Part shown: positions 46,522 through 56,319 of the stretch, one piece after another
Position numbering within the stretch: the first letter of the stretch is position 1
Layout: every line of letters starts with the position of its first letter
Assembly (NCBI RefSeq): GCF_016458235.1
Contig: NZ_JAEMHK010000014.1
Coordinates: 1 to 64,000 of the forward strand
DNA: 64,000 nucleotides
Origin: Geomonas propionica
Lineage (GTDB): Bacteria > Desulfobacterota > Desulfuromonadia > Geobacterales > Geobacteraceae
Reading direction: 5' to 3'
Program-made: the position numbers and the translations under genes
Notes under the pieces: generated by a model
The model's input: the letters and a program-made list of their open reading frames with translations, nothing else
Databases searched by the model: none
Told to the model about the DNA's origin: nothing

Positions 46522-47697
46522 ATGAAAGGTTTTCGCTTTGCCGCCGTTGAGGCGGCCATCAAGAAGCCGGGGCGGCTCGACCTGGCGCTGATATTTTCCG
46601 ATCTTCCCGCCCAGGTGGCGGCGGTTTATACCACCAACAAGGTCCAGGCAGCCCCTGTCATCATCTCGCGCCAGCGCTCGCAAAACGGCAGGTGCCGCGC
46701 GCTCTTGGTCAACAGCGGCAACGCCAATGCCTGCACCGGTGAACAGGGAATGACTGACGCACTCGAGTGCGGCAGGAAAACCGCCGAGGCCCTCGGGCTC
46801 TCCGACGAGGAACTGCTGATCGCCTCGACCGGCGTCATCGGCCAGCCCCTCCCTATGGAACGCTTCCGCAAGGGGATCCAGCCCCTGGTCGATGGGCTCG
46901 ACCACGGCACGCTGGACGACGTGGCCAAGGCCATCATGACCACCGACACCTTCGAGAAGATCGAGCGCCGCAGCGGCGAGGCCGGCGGCAAGCCCTACAG
47001 CATCTGGGGTATTGCCAAGGGAGCCGGGATGATCCATCCCAACATGGCCACCATGCTCTCCTTCCTGGTCACCGACGCCAACGTGGACGGCGCTTTCCTG
47101 ACGAGCGCCTTCACCCAGGCTGTCGATGGCTCGTTCAACGCCATCACCGTGGACAACGACACCTCCACCAACGATACGGCCCTCATCTTCGCCAACGGCG
47201 CAGCCGGGAACTCCGTCATCAAGGGGGGAACCCCGGAAGGGGCCGCCTTCGCCGCGCTCTTGCACGACCTGCTCCTCTCCCTGGCCAAGCTCATCGTCAA
47301 GGACGGTGAGGGGGCGACCAAGTTTGTCGAGATCAGGGTGAAAGGTGGCGCGACCCAGGCCGACGCCAAGAAGGCAGCGCTCGCAGTCGCCAACTCCATG
47401 CTGGTCAAGACCGCCTTCTTCGGCCAGGATGCCAACTGGGGCAGGATCATTGCCGCCATCGGGTACTCCGGCGCGCAGGTGGAGCAGGAGCGGGTAGAGA
47501 TCCGGTTCGACGATGTGATCATGGCGACCGGAGGTATCTTCGCCGGCGGCGACGCCGAGGCGGCAGGCACCCGCGTGCTGCAGCAAAAGGAATTCAAGGT
47601 CACCATCAACCTGAACATCGGCGGCGGCGAGGCCGTGGTTTACACCAGCGACCTCTCCTACGACTACGTCCGCATCAACGCCGACTACAGGACCTGA
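46522..47697 (+). CDS. argJ: Bifunctional glutamate N-acetyltransferase / amino-acid N-acetyltransferase
   Basis: 391 aa. ArgJ recycles the acetyl group from N-acetylornithine to glutamate and can also use acetyl-CoA, the cyclic route of arginine synthesis. The autocleavage site, KGAGMIHPNMATMLSF with Thr as the new N-terminal nucleophile, is intact, and LLVNSGNANACTG and MVKTAFFGQDANWGRI-like blocks are present. The gene is preceded by the heptamer element and a GGAGG site, and is the only arginine gene in the window. Confidence 0.96.
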   Translation: MKGFRFAAVEAAIKKPGRLDLALIFSDLPAQVAAVYTTNKVQAAPVIISRQRSQNGRCRALLVNSGNANACTGEQGMTDALECGRKTAEALGLSDEELLIASTGVIGQPLPMERFRKGIQPLVDGLDHGTLDDVAKAIMTTDTFEKIERRSGEAGGKPYSIWGIAKGAGMIHPNMATMLSFLVTDANVDGAFLTSAFTQAVDGSFNAITVDNDTSTNDTALIFANGAAGNSVIKGGTPEGAAFAALLHDLLLSLAKLIVKDGEGATKFVEIRVKGGATQADAKKAALAVANSMLVKTAFFGQDANWGRIIAAIGYSGAQVEQERVEIRFDDVIMATGGIFAGGDAEAAGTRVLQQKEFKVTINLNIGGGEAVVYTSDLSYDYVRINADYRT

Positions 47698-47785
47698 TCA
47701 GGCACCCAACGCTGCCGCTTCCCCCCGGGGCGGCACCGGCGTCACAGCCGGTATCCCACTCTCCGCAAGCGCTGCTGGAGGCACA

Positions 47786-48193
47786 ATGAGCCGTACCTCG
47801 ATTCTTTCGATCGCAACCGCTGTAGTGTTGGCAACCCTCGCCGGCTGGAGCCAGTCGTGGGCGGGCGACTTGAAAATCACGGAGATGGCGGTCACCACCA
47901 AGATCGTCAAAGGAAACCCGATCGACTCGGTGCGCCGCATCTCGTCCACCTCGGTCAAGGCGCTCTACTGTTTCACCAGATTCTCCGCACCCGAGGATAC
48001 CGACACCACCATCAAGCAGATCTGGTATCTGAACGATGAGGCTGTGGCGGAGTACGAGCTGCCGGTCAAAGGGGCCCACTGGCGCACTTACAGCCGCAAA
48101 GCGGTGGAAAAGGGGCTCTCCGGCGAGTGGCGCTGCGACGCCGTGGACACCGAGGGGAAGGTCCTCAAGTCGGTCAGTTTCCGGATGAATTAA
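47786..48193 (+). CDS. DUF2914-domain exported protein
   Basis: 135 aa. A signal peptide (about 1-26, ending SQSWA) precedes one DUF2914 domain (VKALYCFTRFSAPEDTDTTIKQIWYL, then RTYSRKAVEKGLSGEWRCDAVD). DUF2914 is a small periplasmic beta domain of unknown role found mainly in Deltaproteobacteria. It is 36 bases upstream of a serine hydrolase gene, with which it may be co-transcribed. Confidence 0.88.
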   Translation: MSRTSILSIATAVVLATLAGWSQSWAGDLKITEMAVTTKIVKGNPIDSVRRISSTSVKALYCFTRFSAPEDTDTTIKQIWYLNDEAVAEYELPVKGAHWRTYSRKAVEKGLSGEWRCDAVDTEGKVLKSVSFRMN

Positions 48194-48229
48194 CCAGGGC
48201 AGTATCTAGCAAGGACCAAGAGAACCACA

Positions 48230-49408
48230 TTGAGATTTAACACGTATCTTCGGGTGCGCTTGCGCCCCCTTTTGAGCAGCATCTGCGGTTGCCTGTTGGT
48301 CATCTTCTTCATCTCCAACTGCCGCGCCGCCGACCAGCCCCGTATCGACTCCCTGATGAACGAGGCGATGGCCCGCAACCTCATTGCCGGCGGCGTCGTC
48401 CTCATCGGCAACCGCGACAAGATCCTCTTCGAGAAGGCCTACGGGCGCATCTCCCCGTTTCCCGACGCACCCCCCATGGCCACCGACACCATCTTCGACG
48501 TCGCCTCGCTGACCAAGGTGATTGCGACCACCCCCTCCATCCTGAAGCTTGCGGAAGAGGGACGGATCTCCCTGCTCGATCCCGTCGTCAAGTGGTTCCC
48601 GGAACTGGCAGGGAAGGGGAAGGACGCCATCCTGGTGATGAACCTACTCACCCACACCTCGGGGCTGGACGACGTCCCGCTCTCCAGCGCCGCCCCCTTG
48701 CAAAGCGCCATCGACGGCGTCGCCGCTCAAAAGCTGAAAGGCGACGTCGGGAGCCGTTTTCACTACGCCGACCTGAACTTCATCCTGCTTGCGGAGCTGG
48801 TGCGCCGCGCCACCGGCGCTCCGCTCGACCTCTACACGCAGGTCTCTTTCTACCGTCCGCTGGGCATGACCGACACCGCCTTTCACCCCAGGGAGGCCGG
48901 GCGCTGCTCCGGGACCATCAGCGACGACCGCGTCCTGTTCGGCGAGCCCCAGGACTACCTGTGCCGCCAGTTGGGAGGGGTGGCCGGGCACGCCGGTCTC
49001 TTCGCCACCGCACGCGACCTGTCCCGCTTCTGCCGCATGATGCTCTCCGGCGGCACCCTGGACGGGAGACGGGTTCTCGCCAAGCGCACCGTGGACCAGA
49101 TGACGGCGCCGTACTTCTCCCGCGGCGGGGCGGTGGTCCGGGGACTGGGTTGGGACATCTCCTCTCCCTTCTCCGCACCACGGGGACAGGGATTCTCCCG
49201 GGTCTCCTTCGGCCACACCGGGTACTCCGGGTCGTCGATCTGGATCGACCCGGCCACCGACACCTTCGTTATCCTGCTCACGGCGCGCCTGGAATACAGA
49301 AAGACCCACGAGTTCAACAAGTTGCGCGGTGATATCTCCACGCTTGCCGCGCAGATCTTCGGCATTCCCGTCGAGTTCGGGGACATGGCGCGTTTCAATG
49401 ACGAGTGA
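48230..49408 (+). CDS. Beta-lactamase-family serine hydrolase
   Basis: 392 aa from a TTG start. An N-terminal hydrophobic segment (about 13-33) looks like a signal anchor. The class C beta-lactamase/PBP4-like fold has S-x-x-K in VASLTKVIATTP, Y-x-N as YADLNF, and the third box as GHTGYSGSS (HTG in place of KTG, common in esterase-like members). Such proteins are esterases, D-amino peptidases or transpeptidase-like enzymes; clinical beta-lactamase activity should not be assumed. No dedicated regulator is nearby. Confidence 0.88.
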   Translation: MRFNTYLRVRLRPLLSSICGCLLVIFFISNCRAADQPRIDSLMNEAMARNLIAGGVVLIGNRDKILFEKAYGRISPFPDAPPMATDTIFDVASLTKVIATTPSILKLAEEGRISLLDPVVKWFPELAGKGKDAILVMNLLTHTSGLDDVPLSSAAPLQSAIDGVAAQKLKGDVGSRFHYADLNFILLAELVRRATGAPLDLYTQVSFYRPLGMTDTAFHPREAGRCSGTISDDRVLFGEPQDYLCRQLGGVAGHAGLFATARDLSRFCRMMLSGGTLDGRRVLAKRTVDQMTAPYFSRGGAVVRGLGWDISSPFSAPRGQGFSRVSFGHTGYSGSSIWIDPATDTFVILLTARLEYRKTHEFNKLRGDISTLAAQIFGIPVEFGDMARFNDE

Positions 49409-49430
49409 TTAATAAGAAAGGGCAAAAACC

Positions 49431-49459
49431 TTGACACTCTACGCCCTTTATGCTAGTTT
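49431..49459 (+). promoter_or_regulatory. Sigma-70-type promoter for the linker response regulator
   Basis: TTGACA, 17-bp spacer, TAGTTT, giving a leader of about 180 bases before the start codon. The -35 box is perfect. Confidence 0.5.
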
Positions 49460-49645
49460 TTTTTACCATTTTTAGTGTCATACTGGTTATATTTGCGCCT
49501 TATTACCAACTGCCAATTATGTCTGTCCTGTGTGCGAGAAATCCTGAGAGCCTCTTCCCGGATCATCTCTGTATCAGTCGGACTACTGGAATTGGTCGTG
49601 GCAACACAACTCCTGAAGTAAGGTTCCTAAGTAGAGGGGGGATAG

Positions 49646-50959
49646 ATGGGCAATAGACTGCTCCTCGCCGATGACAGCATCACCATCCAGAAGGTCGTGG
49701 CGATCATCTTCGCCAATGAGGAGTTTGAACTGACCGTTGTCGACAACGGTACTGCTGCCCTTGAGAAGGCGCGGGAGACCAAGCCGGACGTGATGCTGGT
49801 CGACGCGCTGATGCCCGGCAAGACCGGCTACGAGGTCTGCGCTGAGATTCGCCGCGACCCCGTGCTCGGCGCGGTCCCCATCATCCTCCTGATAGGCGCG
49901 TTCGAGCCGCTGGACGAGGAGAAGGCGCGCGAATGCGGCGCCGACGCCACTATCTCAAAGCCCTTCGAATCGCAGCAGTTGATCGACCGGGTCAAGGAAA
50001 TGCTGGAACTGGGCAAGACCCGCAAGACCGCTCCCCCCGTGCCACAACCGGCAGCCTCCGATGCCGCCGAGGAACTCTGGGGCGACCTTTCTTCTCTCGA
50101 TGCCATGGCCCCGGCTACACCCGCTGCCCCGGCAGCCCCGACTGCCCCGGCAGCCGCCGCGCCCGCCGCCGCTGCCGCTGCAGCCCCGGCGCCCGCAGAT
50201 GAAGACATCTGGGAGAGCGTCGGCATGGAGACCGAACCCGCCTGGGACTCCTCCGCCGCGCCGCAAGAGCCCGTCTGGGAAGCCCCGGCAGCCCCCGCGC
50301 AGCCGGTGGCCGCCGCTCCCGAGGCGCAGCTGGAGCCGGTCGAGGCGAGCACAGAGGATGATCTCTGGGGCGCCTTTGAACTGGAGGAAGAGACTCCCGC
50401 CGTCGAGGAGCCGTCCGAGCTGTTTGGCGTGGTGGAGCCGGAGGGGTATGAATCCGAGTTCGAGGCAGAAGAGGTGTTCAGCTTCGACGAGTCCGAAGAG
50501 ATAGAAGAAACCGGCCCTGCGCTCGAACTGGAGGAGCCGGTCGTCGACTCCTCGCTCACCGTCAGCGAGGAGGAGTTCTTCGCCTTCAGCGAGGAGTCGG
50601 AACCGGCCGCAGTTGCCGTCCCGGCGCAGGCCGAGACCGAGGCTGAGGCCGAGGCGTTCGGCGTGCCGGTGTACGAGCCGTTCGAGTTCGAGGGGGAGGA
50701 GCCTGCAGCACCGGCCGCGGCACCCGTTGCCCCCGCAGCACCGGCAGCACCCGTTGCCCCCGCACAGACCGCAGCACCGGCTGCAGCAGCGCCGCAGACG
50801 GCTACCGTTGCCGAACTGACCGAGGACCAACTGGTGGCCGCACTTTCCAAGGTGTCCCGCGAGGTGATCGAGCGGATCGTGTGGGAAGTGGTGCCTGACC
50901 TGGCCGAGGTGATCATCAAGGAAGAGATCCGGAAACTGAAGAGCGGCGTCCGCGGCTAA
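49646..50959 (+). CDS. Receiver protein with long Ala/Pro/Glu linker and conserved C-terminal helix domain
   Basis: 437 aa. A normal receiver domain (about 1-122: LLADDS, VMLVDALMPGKTG, TISKPF) is followed by about 265 residues of Ala/Pro-rich and acidic low complexity, then a 50-residue helical end: LTEDQLVAALSKVSREVIER followed by IVWEVVPDLAEVIIKEEIRK. The end looks like a real domain, conserved in style in other deltaproteobacterial receivers with long linkers (some polarity regulators of myxobacteria have this build). There is no DNA-binding or enzymatic domain. Partner and kinase are unknown. A terminator follows. Confidence 0.8.
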   Translation: MGNRLLLADDSITIQKVVAIIFANEEFELTVVDNGTAALEKARETKPDVMLVDALMPGKTGYEVCAEIRRDPVLGAVPIILLIGAFEPLDEEKARECGADATISKPFESQQLIDRVKEMLELGKTRKTAPPVPQPAASDAAEELWGDLSSLDAMAPATPAAPAAPTAPAAAAPAAAAAAAPAPADEDIWESVGMETEPAWDSSAAPQEPVWEAPAAPAQPVAAAPEAQLEPVEASTEDDLWGAFELEEETPAVEEPSELFGVVEPEGYESEFEAEEVFSFDESEEIEETGPALELEEPVVDSSLTVSEEEFFAFSEESEPAAVAVPAQAETEAEAEAFGVPVYEPFEFEGEEPAAPAAAPVAPAAPAAPVAPAQTAAPAAAAPQTATVAELTEDQLVAALSKVSREVIERIVWEVVPDLAEVIIKEEIRKLKSGVRG

Positions 50960-50993
50960 AGCGGACGTCTCTTGCGCATCCGCTTATGAAACA

Positions 50994-51016
50994 GGGGATT
51001 TTACGATCCCCTTTTT
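50994..51016 (+). terminator. Rho-independent terminator after the linker response regulator
   Basis: GGGGAT-TTTACG-ATCCCC stem followed by TTTTT. Confidence 0.85.
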
Positions 51017-51052
51017 CATTATTCGCCCGTCCCCCTTCTTTGCCCATGACCT

Positions 51053-51170
51053 CCCTCTCCCACCGGGAGAGGGCCGGGGTGAGGGCGCTGCGATAGGCGA
51101 TACCTTTCCCGAGAACGTTTCCCTCGCCCGGCCTCCGGCCACCCTCTCCCAGGGGGAGAGGGGATGAGGG
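51053..51170. repeat. Two palindromic C/G-rich repeat units before valS
   Basis: CCCTCTCCCACCGGGAGAGG (51053) with GCCGGGGTGAGGG and a second unit (CCCTCTCCCAGGGGGAGAGG at 51142) are related to the unit at 15211. Together they fill most of the 278-bp gap before valS. Confidence 0.7.
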
Positions 51171-51237
51171 AAGAGGCTATAGATACAAGCTATGCAGGCT
51201 CCGCCTGCTAAAGCATTTTTCCCATGAGGTAGATTAG

Positions 51238-53904
51238 ATGGCAAACAAAGAGCTGGAAAAGGTTTACGAGCCGAAAAGCGTTGAGCAGAAGTGGTACCAG
51301 GAGTGGGAAGGGAAGGGCTACTTCCATGCCACCGTCCCCTCCGACAAGCCGGGATACTCCATCGTCATCCCCCCCCCGAACATCACCGGCGTGCTGCACA
51401 TGGGCCACGCCCTGAACAATACCCTGCAGGACATCCTGTGCCGCTGGAAGAGGATGAGCGGCTACAACGTGCTCTGGATGCCGGGCACCGACCACGCTGG
51501 CATCGCGACCCAGAACGTGGTCGAGCGCCAGCTGGCCGCCGAAGGCAAGGACCGCTTCGAGCTGGGCCGCGACGCCTTCATCGAGCGCGTCTGGCAGTGG
51601 AAGGGGGAGTCCGGCGGGCAGATCATCGGCCAGCTTAAAAGGCTCGGCGCCTCCTGTGACTGGGAGCGCGAGCGCTTCACCATGGACGCCGGTCTTTCCA
51701 AGGCGGTGCGCGAGGTGTTCGTGCGCCTGTACGAAGAGAAGCTCATCTACCGCGACAACCGCCTGATCAACTGGTGTCCGCGCTGCCACACCGCTCTCTC
51801 GGACATCGAGGTCGAGCACGAGGACAAGGCGGGCAACCTCTGGCACCTGCGCTACCCGGTAGTGGGAAGCGACGAGTTCCTGGTGGTCGCCACCACCCGT
51901 CCCGAGACCATGCTGGGCGATACCGCCGTGGCCGTGCACCCCGAGGACGAGCGCTACAGCCACCTGATCGGCAAGAAGATCATGCTGCCGCTGGTGAACC
52001 GCGAGATCCCGGTCATCGCCGATGACTACGTCGACCGCGAGTTCGGCACCGGCGTGGTGAAGATTACCCCGGCGCACGACTTCAACGACTTCGAAATGGG
52101 CCTCAGGCACAACCTCGACCGCATCAACGTCTTCGACGAGTCCGGCGTGGTGAACGCCGCCGGCAAGCAGTACGAGGGGATGGAACGCTTCGCCGCCAGG
52201 AAACAGGTGGTGGCTGACCTCGAAGCGGCCGGGCTTCTGGAGAAGATCCAGGACCACGCCCTTTCCGTCGGCGGTTGCTACCGCTGCAAGACCGTGGTCG
52301 AACCGTACATGTCGCTGCAGTGGTACGTGAAGGTGGGACCGCTGGCCGAGCGCGCCCTGGGCGCCGTCAAGGACGGGCGCACCAAGATCGTGCCGCAGCA
52401 GTGGGAAAACACCTACTACGACTGGATGGAGAACATCCGCGACTGGTGCATCTCGCGCCAGATCTGGTGGGGACACCGGATTCCCGCCTGGTACTGCGAC
52501 CACTGCGGTCACATCACGGTGGCCAAGGAAGATCCGACTTCGTGCGCCCAGTGCGGCTCCGACGAGATCCGCCAGGAAACCGACGTGCTCGATACCTGGT
52601 TCTCCTCGGCTCTCTGGCCCTTCTCCACCATGGGGTGGCCGGAGAAGACCCCGGAGCTGTCGGCTTTCTACCCGACCTCCTGCCTGGTCACCGGCTTCGA
52701 CATACTCTTCTTCTGGGTGGCCCGCATGATGATGATGGGGCTGCATTTCATGGACGAGGTTCCTTTCACCGACGTCTACATCCACGCCCTGGTGCGCGAC
52801 GCCCAGGGGCAGAAGATGTCCAAGTCCAAGGGGAACGTGATCGATCCGCTCACCGTGATCGATGCCTACGGCACCGACGCCTTCCGATTCACTCTGGCCG
52901 CCTTTGCCGCGCAGGGGCGCGACATCAAGCTCGCCGAGGAGCGGATCGCCGGCTACCGCAACTTCGCCAACAAGATCTGGAACGCTTCCCGCTTCGCCAT
53001 GATGAACCTGGAAGGGTTTGACCCGGACCAGGTCGATGTCGCATCGCTCAAGCTCTCCAACGCCGACCGCTGGATCCTGTACCGTCTGAACGAGGCCGCC
53101 GGTTCGTTGGACTCGGCGCTTGCGGGCTTCCGCTTCAACGAGGCGGCAAGCGAGCTGTACCGCTTCACCTGGAGCGAGTTCTGCGACTGGTATATCGAGC
53201 TGGCCAAAGACGACCTCTACAAGGGCGACGCCGAGCGCCAGGCTGCGTCCAAGTACGTGCTCTGGCTGGTGCTGGAGAATCTCTTGCGCCTCTTGCATCC
53301 TTTCATGCCCTTCATCACCGAGGAGATCTGGCAGGCCCTGCCCAAGAAGAAGGGCGCCGCCGATTCCATCATGATCGCCGACTTCCCGACCCCGTGCGAG
53401 GAGTGGGCTGGCTACGCCTCCGCCGCCGCCGAGATGGAGCTGGTCATGGAAGTCATCAAGGGGATCAGGAACATCAGGGGCGAGATGGAAGTCGCGCCGA
53501 GCAAGCAGATCGCCGCCATCCTCGACTGCAAGTCCCCGGCGAGCCTGGCGCTTTTGAAGAAGAACGAGGTGTACGTGATGAGCCTCGCGCGTCTTTCCGA
53601 CCTCGCCATCGGCCAGGGGATCGAGCGTCCCGCCGAGGCATCGCTGCAGGTGGCCGGTGACGTCGAGATCATCGTGCCGCTCAAGGGCCTCGTGAACGTC
53701 GAGGAAGAAGAGAAGCGTCTTGGCAAGGAGATCGCGAAGATCGAGAAGGACATCGAGTTCCTGTCCAAGAAGCTGGAGAACCCGAGCTTCATCGAGCGCG
53801 CCCCCGCCGACGTGGTCGAGAAAGAGCGCGAGAAGATCGCCGAGTTTGGCAACAAGAAAAAGCTCCTCCAGGAGAGCCTGGAGAAGATCCTGAGGCTGAA
53901 GTAA
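51238..53904 (+). CDS. valS: Valine--tRNA ligase
   Basis: 888 aa. Class I synthetase charging tRNA-Val. The HIGH box is PPPNITGVLHMGHALNNTL, and the KMSKS box is QKMSKSKGNVIDP; the editing domain (TTRPETMLGDTAVAVHPED) that removes mischarged threonine is present. The C-terminal coiled coil (EEEKRLGKEIAKIEKDIEFL) is intact. Start preceded by GAGGTAGATTAG. The gene is followed by a heptamer repeat element rather than a clear terminator. Confidence 0.98.
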   Translation: MANKELEKVYEPKSVEQKWYQEWEGKGYFHATVPSDKPGYSIVIPPPNITGVLHMGHALNNTLQDILCRWKRMSGYNVLWMPGTDHAGIATQNVVERQLAAEGKDRFELGRDAFIERVWQWKGESGGQIIGQLKRLGASCDWERERFTMDAGLSKAVREVFVRLYEEKLIYRDNRLINWCPRCHTALSDIEVEHEDKAGNLWHLRYPVVGSDEFLVVATTRPETMLGDTAVAVHPEDERYSHLIGKKIMLPLVNREIPVIADDYVDREFGTGVVKITPAHDFNDFEMGLRHNLDRINVFDESGVVNAAGKQYEGMERFAARKQVVADLEAAGLLEKIQDHALSVGGCYRCKTVVEPYMSLQWYVKVGPLAERALGAVKDGRTKIVPQQWENTYYDWMENIRDWCISRQIWWGHRIPAWYCDHCGHITVAKEDPTSCAQCGSDEIRQETDVLDTWFSSALWPFSTMGWPEKTPELSAFYPTSCLVTGFDILFFWVARMMMMGLHFMDEVPFTDVYIHALVRDAQGQKMSKSKGNVIDPLTVIDAYGTDAFRFTLAAFAAQGRDIKLAEERIAGYRNFANKIWNASRFAMMNLEGFDPDQVDVASLKLSNADRWILYRLNEAAGSLDSALAGFRFNEAASELYRFTWSEFCDWYIELAKDDLYKGDAERQAASKYVLWLVLENLLRLLHPFMPFITEEIWQALPKKKGAADSIMIADFPTPCEEWAGYASAAAEMELVMEVIKGIRNIRGEMEVAPSKQIAAILDCKSPASLALLKKNEVYVMSLARLSDLAIGQGIERPAEASLQVAGDVEIIVPLKGLVNVEEEEKRLGKEIAKIEKDIEFLSKKLENPSFIERAPADVVEKEREKIAEFGNKKKLLQESLEKILRLK

Positions 53905-53911
53905 ACTGCAG

Positions 53912-53989
53912 GGGCTAGGGGATAGGGACTAGGGGCTAGTAAATCCAAGAGATTTTCTCCAGCCCCCAGCCCCTAGCCCCTAGCCCCTG
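53912..53989. repeat. Inverted pair of tandem heptamer arrays (GGGCTAG / CTAGCCC)
   Basis: GGGCTAG GGGATAG GGACTAG GGGCTAG (53912-53939) faces CAGCCCC CAGCCCC TAGCCCC TAGCCCC (53960-53987) across 20 bases. The arms can form a stem of 28 bp, so here it could also act as a terminator or processing site between valS and pilD. Confidence 0.85.
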
Positions 53990-54004
53990 TTTCACGAGGT
54001 TTCC

Positions 54005-54829
54005 TTGTCGCCCTACATCACCTACGCCGTATTCGCTTTCGTCTTCGGGGCCGTGGTCGGCTCTTTCCTGAACGTCTGCATCTGCCGGATGCCCAACGAC
54101 GAGTCGGTGGTGTCGCCTCCGTCGCACTGCCCCAAGTGCGACTACCAGATCCGCTGGTACGACAACATCCCCATCCTGAGCTACCTGCTGCTGCGCGGCA
54201 AATGCCGCTCCTGCGGGACGCCGATCTCCATCCAGTATCCGCTGGTCGAACTCCTGAACGGCGTACTCTCCCTGGCCCTTTTCTTCAAGTTCTTTCCGCA
54301 GCGCCTGTTCGAGGACGGGGCGCCGATCCACTTTCTGTTCACCGGGATGTTCTACTTCAGCGTACTCTTCGTGTTCTGCAGCGCCCTGGTGGTGACCACC
54401 TTCATCGACCTGGAGCACCAGATCATCCCTGACCGCATCACCCTGCCCGGCATCATCCTCGGCTTCGTGATCTCCTTCTTCATCCCGCAACTGGGTTGGT
54501 TCAACTCCCTGATCGGCATCGTGGCCGGAGGGGGGAGCCTGCTCCTCATCGCCTGGCTCTACCAGGTGGTCGCCAAGAAAGACGGCATGGGAGGGGGCGA
54601 CGTAAAGCTGCTGGCCATGATGGGCGCCTTCCTGGGGTGGCAGTCGATCCTCTTCATCATCTTCGTTTCTTCGCTGCTGGGATCGATCATCGGCGTCACC
54701 CTGATGCTGATCCGCAAAAAGGATTCCACGCTCGCCATACCGTTCGGGCCGTTTCTGGCCGGCGGCGCACTGCTCTACGTCTTCTACGGCGGGCGCATTA
54801 TCCACTGGTACCTGAACATGGGACGCTGA
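54005..54829 (+). CDS. pilD: Prepilin peptidase / N-methyltransferase
   Basis: 274 aa from a TTG start preceded by GAGG. PilD cleaves type IV pilin and type II secretion pseudopilin leaders and methylates the new N-terminus. The cytoplasmic zinc-binding loop (CPKC ... CRSC) between helices 1 and 2 is complete, as are the two catalytic aspartates: FIDLEHQIIPD and GMGGGDVKLLAM. Seven or eight helices are expected. It lies just before a two-component pair, and near a PilY1-like gene, consistent with a pilus/secretion neighbourhood. Confidence 0.96.
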   Translation: MSPYITYAVFAFVFGAVVGSFLNVCICRMPNDESVVSPPSHCPKCDYQIRWYDNIPILSYLLLRGKCRSCGTPISIQYPLVELLNGVLSLALFFKFFPQRLFEDGAPIHFLFTGMFYFSVLFVFCSALVVTTFIDLEHQIIPDRITLPGIILGFVISFFIPQLGWFNSLIGIVAGGGSLLLIAWLYQVVAKKDGMGGGDVKLLAMMGAFLGWQSILFIIFVSSLLGSIIGVTLMLIRKKDSTLAIPFGPFLAGGALLYVFYGGRIIHWYLNMGR

Positions 54830-54840
54830 AACGGCCCCTT

Positions 54841-56319
54841 ATGAAACCATCCCGTTTCAGCCTCACTTTCTACATCCTCTCCGCCCTGAGCATGCTGCTC
54901 GTGCTCACCTGGCTCCTCCTCTCTCTCATCTCCTTCAAGACCGCCGAAAACGATCTGCTGGCCCAGAACGCGGACGAGGCGCGCGTGCTTGCCTCAAGCA
55001 TCATGCTGCTCCTACCGCGACCGGTGGTGCCCCCGGAGCCCGGGAGTGCCACCTTCAGGTACATCGAAAATCTGCGCAAGCACCAGCGTTTTGAAGGGCT
55101 GCTTGTCGTCGACAGGGTGGGGCAGCCGCTGTACACGGTCTCCGTGCGAGGAGGGGCGGACGCCACCCTGCTGGAGGTCATGCACAGCGGTCACGGAACG
55201 TTCCTGGTTTCACCGGACGGGAGTACCGGGCGCAGTTATCAGCCGGTCATAGAGCAGGGCAAGGTGGTGGGTGGGGTACGGGTCACCGTTTCTTTGGCCT
55301 CGGCGCAGGAGCGCCTGAAGAGTTCCCGTCATTTTTTTATCGCCTATTTCGTCCTGGACTTTCTGCTCCTGCTGATTTTAGGCTCCTTTCTGCTGTCGCG
55401 CTCCGTGGTTCAACCAATAAGGAAGCTTTTGGGTGCCACGCGCCGGATCACCGCCGGCGACCTGGGGGTGACCGTGCAGATCCAAGGCAGCACCGAGGTT
55501 GCCGAGCTTTCCGATGCCTTCAACACCATGACCATTGCCCTGAGGGGCAAGCGGGTGGAAGTCGAGGAGAAGGTGGCGTCGCTGAAGTGGACCAACAAGG
55601 AGCTGGTCGAGGCGAGAAACGAGACGGTCCGTTCCGAGAAGATGGCATCCGTCGGGCTCCTGGCCGCCGGGATGGCGCACGAAATCGGCACGCCCTTGGC
55701 GGCGATCATGGGGTACAGCGCGCTGCTCGCTGAAGACCTGGCCGCTGATCCGGAAAAGTCCGACTACCTGCGTCGCATCGAGGAGGAGTCCCGGCGTATT
55801 GACCGCATCGTGCGTGGCCTTTTGGATTATGCCCGTCCCAAGCGTGTGCAGTGGGAGGAGGTTGACATCCGGCCGTTACTGGACAAGGTGGTGGAGCTCC
55901 TGGCGGACCAGGGCGTGCTGAAGCACCTCGATGTATCCGTCGAAGTCGAGGAGGGGCTTGCCACCGTGCATGCCGATCCGCACCAGGTTGAGCAGCTGTT
56001 GATCAACCTCATAGTGAACGCCCGGGATGCGATGCCGCAGGGAGGGAAGCTGTGGTTAAAGGGAAGTCGCGCTGGATCCGAAGTAGTCATCGAGGTGGTG
56101 GACAGCGGCGAGGGGATGCCGCCTGAGTTGCTCAGCAAGGTTTTCGATCCGTTTTTCACCACCAAGGAGCCGGGTAAGGGGACCGGTCTTGGTTTGGCGA
56201 TAGCGGCGCGGATAGCCGAGTCCTGTGGAGGCCGCCTAGACGTGCAGAGCGAGCTCGGCAAGGGTAGCCGTTTCACCCTGTCCCTCCCTGCCAGTGAAAA
56301 AGCAGGGACTAGGGGCTAG
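54841..56319 (+). CDS. Sensor histidine kinase (HAMP-HisKA-HATPase)
   Basis: 492 aa, from ATG 54841, 11 bases after pilD. Helices at about 9-31 and 165-187 flank a 130-residue periplasmic domain without a recognised family. HAMP (about 190-240), a coiled coil, HisKA with GLLAAGMAHEIGTPLAAIMG, and HATPase (DSGEGMP, GKGTGLGLAIAARI) follow. The last residues are encoded by a heptamer run that also carries the stop codon. It is co-transcribed with pilD and precedes the matching NtrC-type regulator. Confidence 0.92.
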   Translation: MKPSRFSLTFYILSALSMLLVLTWLLLSLISFKTAENDLLAQNADEARVLASSIMLLLPRPVVPPEPGSATFRYIENLRKHQRFEGLLVVDRVGQPLYTVSVRGGADATLLEVMHSGHGTFLVSPDGSTGRSYQPVIEQGKVVGGVRVTVSLASAQERLKSSRHFFIAYFVLDFLLLLILGSFLLSRSVVQPIRKLLGATRRITAGDLGVTVQIQGSTEVAELSDAFNTMTIALRGKRVEVEEKVASLKWTNKELVEARNETVRSEKMASVGLLAAGMAHEIGTPLAAIMGYSALLAEDLAADPEKSDYLRRIEEESRRIDRIVRGLLDYARPKRVQWEEVDIRPLLDKVVELLADQGVLKHLDVSVEVEEGLATVHADPHQVEQLLINLIVNARDAMPQGGKLWLKGSRAGSEVVIEVVDSGEGMPPELLSKVFDPFFTTKEPGKGTGLGLAIAARIAESCGGRLDVQSELGKGSRFTLSLPASEKAGTRG

